Shown piece after piece: positions 9,233-17,389 of a stretch of 27,381 nucleotides of DNA. The stretch covers positions 28,207-55,587 of the forward strand of contig DLXW01000077.1 in NCBI GenBank assembly GCA_003448685.1, read 5' to 3'. Source of the stretch: Cyanothece sp. UBA12306. GTDB lineage: Bacteria; Cyanobacteriota; Cyanobacteriia; Cyanobacteriales; Microcystaceae. A program made the translations under genes and the position numbers. The stretch's first letter is position 1; each line of letters begins with the position of its first letter. A model generated the notes under the pieces. It ran no database searches. It was not told where the DNA came from and worked only from the letters and a program-made list of their open reading frames with translations.

Positions 9233-10333
9233 ATGAAACTTTTATTATCTGTCATTACAACCTTACTGCGAATCAATGGTGTCATAGGCGTACTATTGGT
9301 GTTATTTTTGTTGTCGATGGGGCAACCAAAATCAGAGATAGCAATAGACAAATATCAGCAAGATCATGATTCAGAAAACTTCCGTCGTCATCTTCGAGAC
9401 GCTGACGCTGATTATCAAAGGCAAATTCAAGAAAAAGACCAAAAGCTCCAGTCTAAGGAAAATGAGTTACAAATGGTTAAGGCTGAATTAGAAAATATTA
9501 AATATGCAGCCGCTATGAATAAGTCAACTGATGATTTAGCCCCATCTAAGTCAACTAACCCTGACAAAAAAGTTAGCTCTTCTAATTCTCTAACTGCCAC
9601 TAAGCTAAAAAGCAAACCTTCATCAGTATCAACTAAAGTTGGTACTCAAACCACGAGTCAGAGCAATATGGTGAGAAAGGAAAGGAGGGAATCATCAAAA
9701 GGGGTGGTTCGAGGGAGCCAAAATTTTCAAAAAAGCTCAGATAAACCAATTTTAGAGAAACCGATGGTAGTCTCTTCGGTTTTTTCTAGTAATCAACAAG
9801 TTGTTGATCACAAAGTTCAGATCAATTCCTCAATTTCAAACGTTACTATAGAAAAAACATCTGTGACAAAATCTTCTCAAACCAATGTATCTAACAGATC
9901 TCAAGCAAAAACTGCTAATAAGGAAGATAACCACCAAGATGTCGCCCTATATCCCCAAAAATACCCAGCAAATCCTCAAAATGCCCAAAAATCGTACCTT
10001 AATGCTGAAACTATTGGGGGAAAAACTCAATCATCAATCACACAAAACCCTAGAAATAAAGCTATTCATCTAGCTAACGACTTAAGCATTGGATTATTAA
10101 TAGCTGGACAAAAACATCAAATCAACTATGGTACGCGAACCTATCGCAAGGTTCAAACTGCTATTCGTTCCCTGCGCAAAGGTACTAGTCTGAGTTTAGA
10201 ACAGGCCTCAAAACGTTCTAGTTTAGATCCCTCTGTCTTGAAACAAGTAGCTAAGTGGGGGGAAGAACGCCCTGGAAGTTTACAGGGAAACCATCAAATT
10301 AGCTTAGTTGAGACAAATAAAACCGAAGATTAG
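9233..10333 (+). CDS. Unrecognised membrane-anchored coiled-coil protein with Ser/Thr/Asn/Lys-rich linker
   Basis: I do not recognise this 366-residue protein. It has one N-terminal membrane segment (about 3-29) and a charged heptad-patterned helix (about 50-90, QIQEKDQKLQSKENELQ). A long low-complexity linker rich in Ser, Thr, Asn, Gln and Lys follows (about 95-275). A compact C-terminal region has two predicted helices (RTYRKVQTAIRSLRKG and LSLEQASKRSSLDPSVLKQV) that look like a helix-turn-helix. The ATG at 9233 is preferred because GAGGAA ends nine bases before it; a TTG at 9224 abuts the same sequence. It is followed after 67 bases by a response regulator and then a histidine kinase, so it may belong to their system, perhaps as a membrane accessory. 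The low-complexity middle means the composition is unlike that of its neighbours. Confidence 0.75.
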   Translation: MKLLLSVITTLLRINGVIGVLLVLFLLSMGQPKSEIAIDKYQQDHDSENFRRHLRDADADYQRQIQEKDQKLQSKENELQMVKAELENIKYAAAMNKSTDDLAPSKSTNPDKKVSSSNSLTATKLKSKPSSVSTKVGTQTTSQSNMVRKERRESSKGVVRGSQNFQKSSDKPILEKPMVVSSVFSSNQQVVDHKVQINSSISNVTIEKTSVTKSSQTNVSNRSQAKTANKEDNHQDVALYPQKYPANPQNAQKSYLNAETIGGKTQSSITQNPRNKAIHLANDLSIGLLIAGQKHQINYGTRTYRKVQTAIRSLRKGTSLSLEQASKRSSLDPSVLKQVAKWGEERPGSLQGNHQISLVETNKTED

Positions 10334-10400
10334 AAAATTCATTAATTTAGGTAAGATTATTAAACCTTGTTTGTCAGAAAAATTAGTTTTTAGGAAGCCT

Positions 10401-11078
10401 ATGAAAATATTATTGGTAGAGGATGACGAAAATATTGCCCTACCGGTGGTGGAAGATCTCAGCGATCGCCACTATGTGGTAGAAATTGCCCATGATGGAC
10501 AAGAAGCATTTGAACTGCTAGATGTTTTCGAATACGATTTAATATTGTTAGACGTCATGTTACCAAAGATTGATGGGATCTCTCTGTGTCAGCGCTTGCG
10601 TTCTCAAGGTTGTCAGACCCCTATTTTGATGTTAACGGCTAGGGATACAGTAAGCGATCGCGTCAAAGGACTAGATGCAGGAGCCGATGATTATCTGGTT
10701 AAACCTTTTGCTCTTCAAGAATTATCAGCTCGAATTCGAGCTTTAATGCGTCGAGGAGAGTCTAGTTTACCACCGGTTTTAAGCTGGGGCGATTTATCTC
10801 TCGATCCCAATACCTGTGAAGTATTTTATCAGGAAAAATTGGTTAATCTAAGTCCGAAAGAGTTTCGATTGCTCGAATTTTTTCTCCGCCATCCCCACCA
10901 GGTATTTAGTCGAATGCAAATTCTCGACCATTTGTGGCCATTAGAACAATTACCCGAAGAAACAACAGTGAAAGCTCATATCAGTAGTTTACGCCAAAAA
11001 ATCAAAGCTGTCGGTGGTGTATCGGATTTGATTGAGACAGTTTATGGTTTAGGATATCGCCTTAAAGAGCAACCTTAA
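10401..11078 (+). CDS. OmpR-family response regulator
   Basis: The protein has 225 residues. The receiver domain has the acidic pair D8-D9, phosphoacceptor D51 (LILLDVMLP), T79 and K101 (LVKPF), all intact. A C-terminal winged-helix DNA-binding domain covers about 125-225, with SPKEFRLLEFFLRHP and TVYGLGYRL. It should be phosphorylated by the kinase encoded 105 bases downstream and then regulate promoters. I chose the ATG at 10401 because the protein then starts with the canonical MKILLVEDD, with AGGAAG four bases before it; a longer in-frame form from 10308 overlaps the preceding gene. Sequence style is closest to the cyanobacterial RppA/ManR-type regulators, but I cannot assign the signal. 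Confidence 0.93.
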   Translation: MKILLVEDDENIALPVVEDLSDRHYVVEIAHDGQEAFELLDVFEYDLILLDVMLPKIDGISLCQRLRSQGCQTPILMLTARDTVSDRVKGLDAGADDYLVKPFALQELSARIRALMRRGESSLPPVLSWGDLSLDPNTCEVFYQEKLVNLSPKEFRLLEFFLRHPHQVFSRMQILDHLWPLEQLPEETTVKAHISSLRQKIKAVGGVSDLIETVYGLGYRLKEQP

Positions 11079-11183
11079 ATAACTGAATAATTTTGGTGGA
11101 GGTCAACAAATATTGACTTTCACTAACATTAATGGCATTTTGCAACTCAATAAAGTACAACATTTCATTAATAATATGAATCG

Positions 11184-12458
11184 ATGTTTCAAGGTCTACG
11201 GGGTCGCCTTCTCTTAGCTTATTTAATAGTTATGGAGGCTATTTTAGTTCTTTTTAGCCTGGGAATCTATGGTTTATTTAGCCGTAGTTTATCTCGTCAA
11301 CTTAACAATAAGCTTCTAACTTTGGCAGAAATTGGTGCCCCTACTTTAAGTCGTATTGAACGTCAAGGGGAGCAATATTTAGAACAAAGTGCTGAAATTC
11401 CTTGGAGAAACTTGTTTAATGTCAAGGAACAAAGCATTGAATGGTTTAATGTACAAAAACATCCTTTAGCTAGTAAAGGAAGACTCTCTTCTAATTTAAC
11501 TCCTGAACCTGGAATTTTAACCTTAAGACAAAATCAGTCATTTTCCTCACCAATTCGGATGGTGACACTTTTTGTCTCTATTGATCGCTCCCAAGCTAAT
11601 AAGCCATCTTTACAGGGTTATATCCGTGTTAGTCAATCTTTGGCTCAGATGGAAAGAGAGCAACGTCAACTGGTGTGGAATTTGGTTATTGTCATCATAG
11701 CTACTTTAGGGTTTGTCGCTTTAGGAGGTTTTTGGCTAACCCAAAAAGCTGTGCAACCTATAGAACAAAGTGTAGAGCAATTAAAGCAATTTACGGCGGA
11801 TGCTTCCCATGAAATGCGAGGCCCTTTAACTGCGATTAAAGCTTCGGTTGAAGTAATGCAGAATCACCCTGAACGAATTCATGCTAAAGATGTGAAGAAG
11901 TTAGCAGCAATCTCTAGTGCAACTAACCAGATGGCTCATTTAGTTGAAGATTTACTGTTGTTAGCTCGTACTGAAGGAACAATGATGTCTTTGTCAGAAA
12001 ACAAAAGCCAGCTTTCTCTCAATCATCTGTTAGAGGAGTTGATCGATTGGTTAGAACCCTTAGCTGACGAAAAACAGATTACCTTAGAGTATCAAGAATT
12101 AGCTAAGATCTCCATGATGGGAGACCCGGGCCAATTGGTTCGCTTATTCTCCAATTTAATTCAAAATGCTCTACAATATACCCCTGAGCAAGGTTATGTC
12201 ATTGTTCGTCTTTCTCAGCACCATCGTCTAGCTCAGATAGCCGTTGAAGATACGGGAATTGGTATTGCTCGAGAAAACCTCCCTTTGGTTTTTAATCGCT
12301 TCTGGAGAGCCGATCAAGCTCGTTCTCGTCGAGCAGGGGGAACAGGGTTGGGTTTAGCTATTTCTCAGGCGATCGCCCAACAGCATCGGGGCAAAATTAC
12401 GGTCAAAAGTGAGTTGGGAGTCGGCACTTGTTTTGAGGTTTCTTTACCGAGAATGTGA
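11184..12458 (+). CDS. Two-component sensor histidine kinase, partner of the adjacent regulator
   Basis: The protein has 424 residues. Two membrane segments (about 8-33 and 163-184) bracket an extracytoplasmic region of about 130 residues, the likely sensor. The dimerisation/phosphotransfer helix follows with SHEMRGPL, phosphoacceptor H209. The ATPase domain has the N box with N328 (NLIQNALQYTP), D356 in VEDTGIGI, and GGTGLGLAI. The linker from the second membrane helix to the H box is only about 20 residues, too short for a HAMP domain. Organisation and the QPIEQSVEQLKQFTADASHE segment recall the RppB/NrsS/ManS group of cyanobacterial kinases, several of which sense metals or redox. Ligand here is unknown. 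It ends 14 bases from the convergent CPBP protease gene. Confidence 0.92.
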   Translation: MFQGLRGRLLLAYLIVMEAILVLFSLGIYGLFSRSLSRQLNNKLLTLAEIGAPTLSRIERQGEQYLEQSAEIPWRNLFNVKEQSIEWFNVQKHPLASKGRLSSNLTPEPGILTLRQNQSFSSPIRMVTLFVSIDRSQANKPSLQGYIRVSQSLAQMEREQRQLVWNLVIVIIATLGFVALGGFWLTQKAVQPIEQSVEQLKQFTADASHEMRGPLTAIKASVEVMQNHPERIHAKDVKKLAAISSATNQMAHLVEDLLLLARTEGTMMSLSENKSQLSLNHLLEELIDWLEPLADEKQITLEYQELAKISMMGDPGQLVRLFSNLIQNALQYTPEQGYVIVRLSQHHRLAQIAVEDTGIGIARENLPLVFNRFWRADQARSRRAGGTGLGLAISQAIAQQHRGKITVKSELGVGTCFEVSLPRM

Positions 12459-12472
12459 ACAATATTGATCAA

Positions 12473-13300
12473 TTAGGTAATTTGCTGCGATTTTCTGAGG
12501 CAAAATGCTAAAATTCCCAAGAAAATTAACCCCATGATTCCAGCAAGAGGATTATTATCAATCCCTGTGATCCAAGATGAGATCTTATCTGTATATTGGA
12601 TAATTTTACCGACATTTACAATATAATAACCCCAAACTAAGCCACCATGTAACCCGATACAAATTCCTAAGTAGTTCTTATGACTGCGTTTTGCCCAAAT
12701 TAAGGTTAATCCTAATAATACTAAGGCAGGAAATTGAGGTAAGGTTCGGATAATTTCTGATAAGGGTTTAATAAAATGAAGTACTGCGAAAATTAAGGCA
12801 TTTGTCCATAAAACAATTGAAGGAGAATAATTCCGTTTTAATTCTGCTAATAACCATCCTCGAAAAAATAACTCTTCAGCTAAACCAATTCCTAAAGAAC
12901 TTAATAAACCTTCTAATATGACTTTAATAATGTTTGATGAAGCAGCATTAAATCTAACCCATCCAAACAATGATTCTACAATAAATAAACTAAAAGTAAA
13001 TAATAATCCAAGACTAAGTCCATTGAGCAAATAAACAGTATTTTTACGATTAAAAGCTAGACCATATTCCCGCCACCAATAGGGAGCATTATAAACTTTT
13101 AGATTCCAAAAAAATAATAGACCAATAAACTCAATATACAACAATCCCATCGTGATGATTGTTGTTAAATTGGGATCATTTCTCAGGACTAAATAGAGAG
13201 GAATTGCTCCTGGAAGCCATAACAGCAAGAGCAAAAAAATGAAGATTCCCAGTCTCAAAGGTGCTGGATAATTACCAATAAGCGTTAGGTTCAATTTCAA
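12473..13300 (-). CDS. CPBP-family intramembrane glutamic endopeptidase
   Basis: The protein has 275 residues and several hydrophobic helices, so it is an integral membrane protein. The three CPBP (Abi/CAAX protease and bacteriocin-processing) motifs are present: EELFFRGW with E142-E143 and R147, FAVLH with H175, and H218 in GLHGG. Homologues cleave within membranes (Rce1-type CAAX proteases) or confer immunity to peptides; in cyanobacteria most are uncharacterised. The start at 13300 lies 27 bases after the clpS stop on the same strand, so the two genes are probably one transcript. That links a membrane protease to an N-degron adaptor, which is suggestive but not proof of a joint pathway. 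Confidence 0.93.
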   Translation of the reverse strand: MKLNLTLIGNYPAPLRLGIFIFLLLLLWLPGAIPLYLVLRNDPNLTTIITMGLLYIEFIGLLFFWNLKVYNAPYWWREYGLAFNRKNTVYLLNGLSLGLLFTFSLFIVESLFGWVRFNAASSNIIKVILEGLLSSLGIGLAEELFFRGWLLAELKRNYSPSIVLWTNALIFAVLHFIKPLSEIIRTLPQFPALVLLGLTLIWAKRSHKNYLGICIGLHGGLVWGYYIVNVGKIIQYTDKISSWITGIDNNPLAGIMGLIFLGILAFCLRKSQQIT

Positions 13301-13327
13301 GGCTTAAAAGCTTAATTAATCGAGGGA

Positions 13328-13621
13328 TTATTCATCGGGTTCAATGGTACTGGTTAACCCATGATTTTTGAGGGTTTCACAATAAAATTCTGCGTGTTCC
13401 AAGGCACAAGTAATAACTAAGGCTGTTCCATTAGTATGAGCTTCCATCATAATATCAACCGCTTGGGGTTGAGTCATCCCAGCCACCGTTTGCATTAAGG
13501 TTTGAACCACATACTCCATGGAGTTAAAATCATCGTTGTGGAGTAAAACACGATAACGCGGTGCAGGTTTACGAACTGTCGAACCAGACGTGGATCGCTT
13601 TTCGATTACTTCAGTAGTCAC
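13328..13621 (-). CDS. clpS: ATP-dependent Clp protease adaptor ClpS
   Basis: The protein has 97 residues. ClpS binds proteins with N-degron residues and delivers them to ClpC (4212-6680). The core is typical: YRVLLHNDDFNSMEYVV (the NDD and following residues form the N-degron pocket entrance), the VDIMMEAHTNG helix with its conserved histidine, and CALEHAEFY. The first 20 or so residues are flexible and Ser/Thr-rich, as expected for the part that engages the unfoldase. The start is a GTG at 13621 with a strong AGGAGG six bases before it; no in-frame ATG is available. This form resembles cyanobacterial ClpS1. The CPBP protease gene follows in the same operon. Confidence 0.96.
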   Translation of the reverse strand: MTTEVIEKRSTSGSTVRKPAPRYRVLLHNDDFNSMEYVVQTLMQTVAGMTQPQAVDIMMEAHTNGTALVITCALEHAEFYCETLKNHGLTSTIEPDE

Positions 13622-13810
13622 AGATATCCTCCTTTGGTTGTGCTAACCTCCAAAAGTCCTTAATAGCACATAGAATTAGGTAGATGTTCCACAGTATTAT
13701 GATACCAAATTTTAAGATTGAATGTGAAGGGTAATTGTTGCGGGGATTTTTTCTCTTAGCAATAATAACTTGGTTTAACTGACGCGATTTGATTACAACA
13801 ACTTAAATAA

Positions 13811-14326
13811 ATGAATTTTCAATTAACTAATCCTCTAATCACTTATCAATCAAAACAACAAATATATTTTGAAATCTATGTTAAATATCCAACACAATTT
13901 ATCCTAAATAATTGGACTAGATTATTACAAAATAGTCAATTTTATCCCAAAAATGTTGTTATTATATTATTTTTTTCTGAGCTGCTGATAAGCCCAAAAA
14001 ACTCTCAAGTGATCGCAGAAAAAAATAGATTGAAAAATGAGTTTTTACAATTAGCAAAAAAAATCAAATTAGCTGGTCATCAAGACCAAAAATCAATAGA
14101 AATTATTGATCCTCAAGATGGAACACCTACCAATTCAATCAAAGGTGAAATAGCTTTTGATATCGTTGCGGTTGTTTATCAGTCACTTGGTTTGAGTTTC
14201 TCTGATCAAGATGGGTGTAGAGTATTGCATCATCCAATAGCAAAAACTGCGGTTTATCCTACTATTTTATTGTCTGATGCTGGGAAAAAAGAACTTCAGT
14301 CTTTGATTGAGAAAATCTTAGTTTAA
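13811..14326 (+). CDS. MMADHC-like (methylmalonic aciduria and homocystinuria type D) domain protein
   Basis: The protein has 171 residues and no signal peptide. The C-terminal half carries IIDPQDGTP, DIVAVVYQSLG and GCRVLHHPIAKTAVYPTILLS, which match the pattern of the MMADHC family (Pfam PF10229) that in animals hands cobalamin from MMACHC to its target enzymes. A conserved cysteine (C136) and the two histidines (H140, H141) sit where human MMADHC has its cysteine-containing loop. Cyanobacteria make and use pseudocobalamin, so a role in cobalamin handling is conceivable; no experiment supports it that I know of. The ATG at 13811 has no clear ribosome binding site. The gene is isolated, diverging from clpS and converging on amiC, so context adds nothing. 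Confidence 0.72.
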   Translation: MNFQLTNPLITYQSKQQIYFEIYVKYPTQFILNNWTRLLQNSQFYPKNVVIILFFSELLISPKNSQVIAEKNRLKNEFLQLAKKIKLAGHQDQKSIEIIDPQDGTPTNSIKGEIAFDIVAVVYQSLGLSFSDQDGCRVLHHPIAKTAVYPTILLSDAGKKELQSLIEKILV

Positions 14327-14344
14327 TTAATTAGTTAATTATAT

Positions 14345-14424
14345 AGCATTACAAACAATGGCTAGGACAAATAGATTCGGGAGTAGGGAGTAGATAAATG
14401 TCCTGAACCAAAATACGTAATGCT
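14345..14424. repeat. Foldback element with nested inverted repeats (MITE-like)
   Basis: The outer arms AGCATTAC (14345-14352) and GTAATGCT (14417-14424) are perfect inverses. Inside them a second pair, AGGACA (14364-14369) and TGTCCT (14399-14404), is also inverted, with 11 and 12 bases between inner and outer arms. The centre contains two tandem GGGAGTA heptamers (14379-14392). It lies between convergent genes and has no coding capacity. The outer arm follows TAT, giving the same TATAGC edge as the other two foldback elements. Confidence 0.65.
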
Positions 14425-14456
14425 CTAGAATAATTAATCTAAATTAAACCAAAAGT

Positions 14457-15467
14457 CTACCGTAAATATTCCAAAATTCCATTAGCGATCGCCTGGGCTA
14501 ATTTTTGTCGATAACTAGGATTAGATAAATTACGGTTATCAATATTTCCGGTCACAAAACCAACTTCAATTAAAGCTGCTGGCATTTTAGTTTTTCGTAA
14601 GACATAAAAGCGTCCTCGTTTTACACCACGATTATCAACAACAGTAACTTTTCTTAAAATATTGCGATGAATAGTCGAAGCTAAACGATACCCTGAAGAA
14701 TAATAATAACTTTCCATACCATTGACTTGGGTTTTATTCCCTCCCACTGCATTTGCATGGATACTCACAAAGACGTTTCCATTAGCCTGATCGGCTTTTT
14801 TAACCCGTCCTCTAAGGGAAACTGAGGAATCACTCGCACGGGTCATAACCACTCTTAATCCACGTTTGCGCAAGATTTCGGCTACTCCTAGGGAAATCGA
14901 TAAAACTACTCCTTTTTCCTGTAAGCCTCTCAATCCTATGGCCCCTGGGTCTCTTCCTCCGTGGCCTGGATCAATTACTACAGTATAACCCGATCTTGGT
15001 CTAGGAGAGGATTTGGCAGCAGGAACCGCGATCGCTACTGGTTCCTCTTCTATGGGTAGGGAATAAACATCATGGGGTTGAAAGTCAGATAACTGGACAA
15101 ACCAACGATTAGGGGCTAAACTACGAACTTTGACTTCCCAAGGACGCATGGAATATTGTGAGGCTAATTCCACCACAATTCGTGTTGTATAAGGACTAAA
15201 TTGTCCTACCCGAACTTGATTAACATAACCGCTAATATTCCCCTGACGGACACTGGGTTTCCCTAATTTTACCCCTGGTAAATCGATAATTAAACGGGTG
15301 GGGTTAGCGATCATTTGTGCTTTGGGACGAACATCTCCATTGGTGACAATTTCCACCCGATTTTGACGCACATCAAAATCCCAATATTCTAAACTATTAG
15401 CAGTAACAGATAAACAAATTGTTTGAGAAGCTACTATTCCCCAGACAATTCCTTTGGTTTGCTTCAT
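14457..15467 (-). CDS. amiC: N-acetylmuramoyl-L-alanine amidase with AMIN domain (AmiC type)
   Basis: The protein has 336 residues. It cleaves the amide bond between muramic acid and the stem peptide, acting in the periplasm in septal peptidoglycan splitting or remodelling. A signal peptide covers about 1-24, an AMIN targeting domain about 28-128, and an Amidase_3 catalytic domain about 162-336. Zinc ligands are H169 (DPGHGG), E184 (LQEKG) and H237 (SIHAN); E301 in LIEVGFVT is the catalytic glutamate. All are intact. Only one AMIN domain is present and no autoinhibitory insert is obvious. In filamentous cyanobacteria AmiC homologues make septal nanopores; here cell separation is the simpler expectation. 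The ATG at 15467 gives a good signal peptide. The gene stands alone. Confidence 0.95.
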   Translation of the reverse strand: MKQTKGIVWGIVASQTICLSVTANSLEYWDFDVRQNRVEIVTNGDVRPKAQMIANPTRLIIDLPGVKLGKPSVRQGNISGYVNQVRVGQFSPYTTRIVVELASQYSMRPWEVKVRSLAPNRWFVQLSDFQPHDVYSLPIEEEPVAIAVPAAKSSPRPRSGYTVVIDPGHGGRDPGAIGLRGLQEKGVVLSISLGVAEILRKRGLRVVMTRASDSSVSLRGRVKKADQANGNVFVSIHANAVGGNKTQVNGMESYYYSSGYRLASTIHRNILRKVTVVDNRGVKRGRFYVLRKTKMPAALIEVGFVTGNIDNRNLSNPSYRQKLAQAIANGILEYLR

Positions 15468-15504
15468 TTAATTAATCCTCACACCATTTTACTCATTAAA
15501 AAGT

Positions 15505-15525
15505 CAACAGTAAACAGTCAACACT
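15505..15525. repeat. Three degenerate heptamers (CAACAGT-type)
   Basis: CAACAGT, AAACAGT and CAACACT follow one another without a gap in the intergenic region upstream of amiC. They fit the short tandem heptamer pattern seen elsewhere in this window. Confidence 0.65.
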
Positions 15526-15628
15526 GAGTTAGGTATTATTATGGCAGCTTATCCTATAATTAAACCTGGTAGTAACGTCAATCTCAATACTTTCATTTAT
15601 CTTTTACAATCTTTAGATAATAAAAAAA

Positions 15629-17389
15629 ATGACAACAAATGTCCCAGAAAATCAGCTATACCAGTTTTTCTTTGAACCAATTACTGAACAGCAAAATCAG
15701 AGAGTTAGATTGGGATTAGCTTTAACTTTGTTATTGGTTAGTATTTGTTCTTTGATCACTTATCAAGGTATCTTAAGAGGGCAATATCAAGGAGAAATTT
15801 TTAATGATGATGTTAAGGTTTATTTCTGGTTTGAAAGATTTCTGGACTCGGAGTTATTCCCTAATGATTTAATTGCAGACTATTTTAAATCCGTAACTCC
15901 TGTGGGCTATAATTTTCTATTTTCTATTTTGACAAATTTAGGAGTAGAGCCACTATTTTTAATGCAAATTATCCCACTATTTTTAATCTTTTTTTCCTCA
16001 GCTTATATCTTTTTACTATCCTTAGAAATTGTTCCTATTATAACATTTGGCTTTCTGACAACTATTTTGTCATGGATGACATTTTTCCCCAGTGATTCTT
16101 TACCTCGCTCATTTTTTTTGGCACTTTTTCCTGCATTTCTGTATTATCTTATTCGGGGTGCCTTATTGCCTTGTTTAGGAACAATTTTTTTACAAGGTTT
16201 ACTTTATACACCTTTTCTTTTTATACTGATTGGATTGTTAATTATTAGGTTATTTAAATGGAAAAACGGTAGATTAACTGTCTCATCTAATCGTCAAGAC
16301 TATGTTTTTTGCTTAGCTGGTATTTTAGTAGCTGGTATTGGGATCATAGTCTATGTATTATCATCTTACCGTTATCTTCCTTCTATTTCAGGTTCCGAAG
16401 CGATTAAAATGCCAGAATTTTGGTATCATGATGGCAGAGCACCTTACTATTCAGATAATATTTTAGACACTTATATTTTTGGCTGGCAAAGTGGTTTAAA
16501 ACCAGGGAGATTATTAGATTCTCAGACTAATATTGGTAGATTGAGTTTCTTATTACCGATCTTACTTTACCTGTCATCTAAGTTTTTATTAGTCACTAAA
16601 ATCAAGAAAAATATAGTTATTCTATTCCAGATTATTGTGGTCTCATTAGGGTTAAATTTATTAGCCCATCTTGTTTTTTTTAAGCTATACTACCCCAATA
16701 GATATACTAATCTTCCCCTACGTTTTGTAATTATTTTAGCATCTAGTCTTTCTCTGTTAATACTATTTGAAGCAGTTTGGCGTTGGTTAGGTCATTTTGA
16801 ACTATTTTCTGTGATAAACAAAAAAATGGTTGCCATAACAATGACTACCCTATTGGGAGGATATTCTCTCCTATATCCTCTCTATTTATCAACTCAAAAA
16901 CTACCTAAAGTTTTTTATCATGTTCCAAGCATTGAAATGTTTTTTACTAAACAACCTAAGAATATTATGGTTGCTTCCTTAGAAGAGGTTATTGCCAGCA
17001 ATATCCCCACATTTTCTAAAAGATCGGTGCTAACTGCCTCAGAATTTGCTAATCCTTATCATCTCAAATACTATACACCTATTAAACAAAGAACCATAGA
17101 TTTAATTAATGCTCACTACACTGACGACTTGTCACAACTTAAAACATTTATTGAGCAATATAAAGTTGATTTTTTGGTAGTGAGAGAGGCAACTTTTTCT
17201 CCAGAATTTTTGACAAAGAGTATTTGGTTTAGACAATGGAAAGATATAGCTAAGAAAATAAAGACACAGCAAGAACAAGAAAAAGTTCCTAGTCTCTTAC
17301 AATTAAGTGAAACCTGTGCAGAGTTTCAATCAGAAGATTGGTTAGTAGTCTCAAGTAAGTGTATTCTAGCTCAAAAAGAGATACAATAA
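15629..17389 (+). CDS. Polytopic membrane protein, possibly GT-C glycosyltransferase-like
   Basis: I do not recognise a named family. The 586-residue protein has a cytosolic N-terminus, a first membrane helix (about 27-47), then roughly nine or ten more hydrophobic segments up to about 420, and a soluble C-terminal part of about 150 residues. Two features recall GT-C lipid-linked sugar transferases: an acidic pair (D60-D61 in FNDDVKVYFW) in the first loop after helix 1, and a YYPNRYTNLPLRF loop near 354-366. This is inference from topology only. The ATG at 15629 follows an A-run and lacks a good Shine-Dalgarno sequence. The last 19 bases overlap the end of the convergent small gene. The role may be in cell-envelope polysaccharide, but this is unproven. 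Confidence 0.8.
   Translation: MTTNVPENQLYQFFFEPITEQQNQRVRLGLALTLLLVSICSLITYQGILRGQYQGEIFNDDVKVYFWFERFLDSELFPNDLIADYFKSVTPVGYNFLFSILTNLGVEPLFLMQIIPLFLIFFSSAYIFLLSLEIVPIITFGFLTTILSWMTFFPSDSLPRSFFLALFPAFLYYLIRGALLPCLGTIFLQGLLYTPFLFILIGLLIIRLFKWKNGRLTVSSNRQDYVFCLAGILVAGIGIIVYVLSSYRYLPSISGSEAIKMPEFWYHDGRAPYYSDNILDTYIFGWQSGLKPGRLLDSQTNIGRLSFLLPILLYLSSKFLLVTKIKKNIVILFQIIVVSLGLNLLAHLVFFKLYYPNRYTNLPLRFVIILASSLSLLILFEAVWRWLGHFELFSVINKKMVAITMTTLLGGYSLLYPLYLSTQKLPKVFYHVPSIEMFFTKQPKNIMVASLEEVIASNIPTFSKRSVLTASEFANPYHLKYYTPIKQRTIDLINAHYTDDLSQLKTFIEQYKVDFLVVREATFSPEFLTKSIWFRQWKDIAKKIKTQQEQEKVPSLLQLSETCAEFQSEDWLVVSSKCILAQKEIQ

Noticed and set aside
10308..10400. N-terminal extension of the response regulator
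   Set aside because: The ATG at 10401 has a ribosome binding site and gives the canonical receiver start; the extension overlaps the preceding gene.
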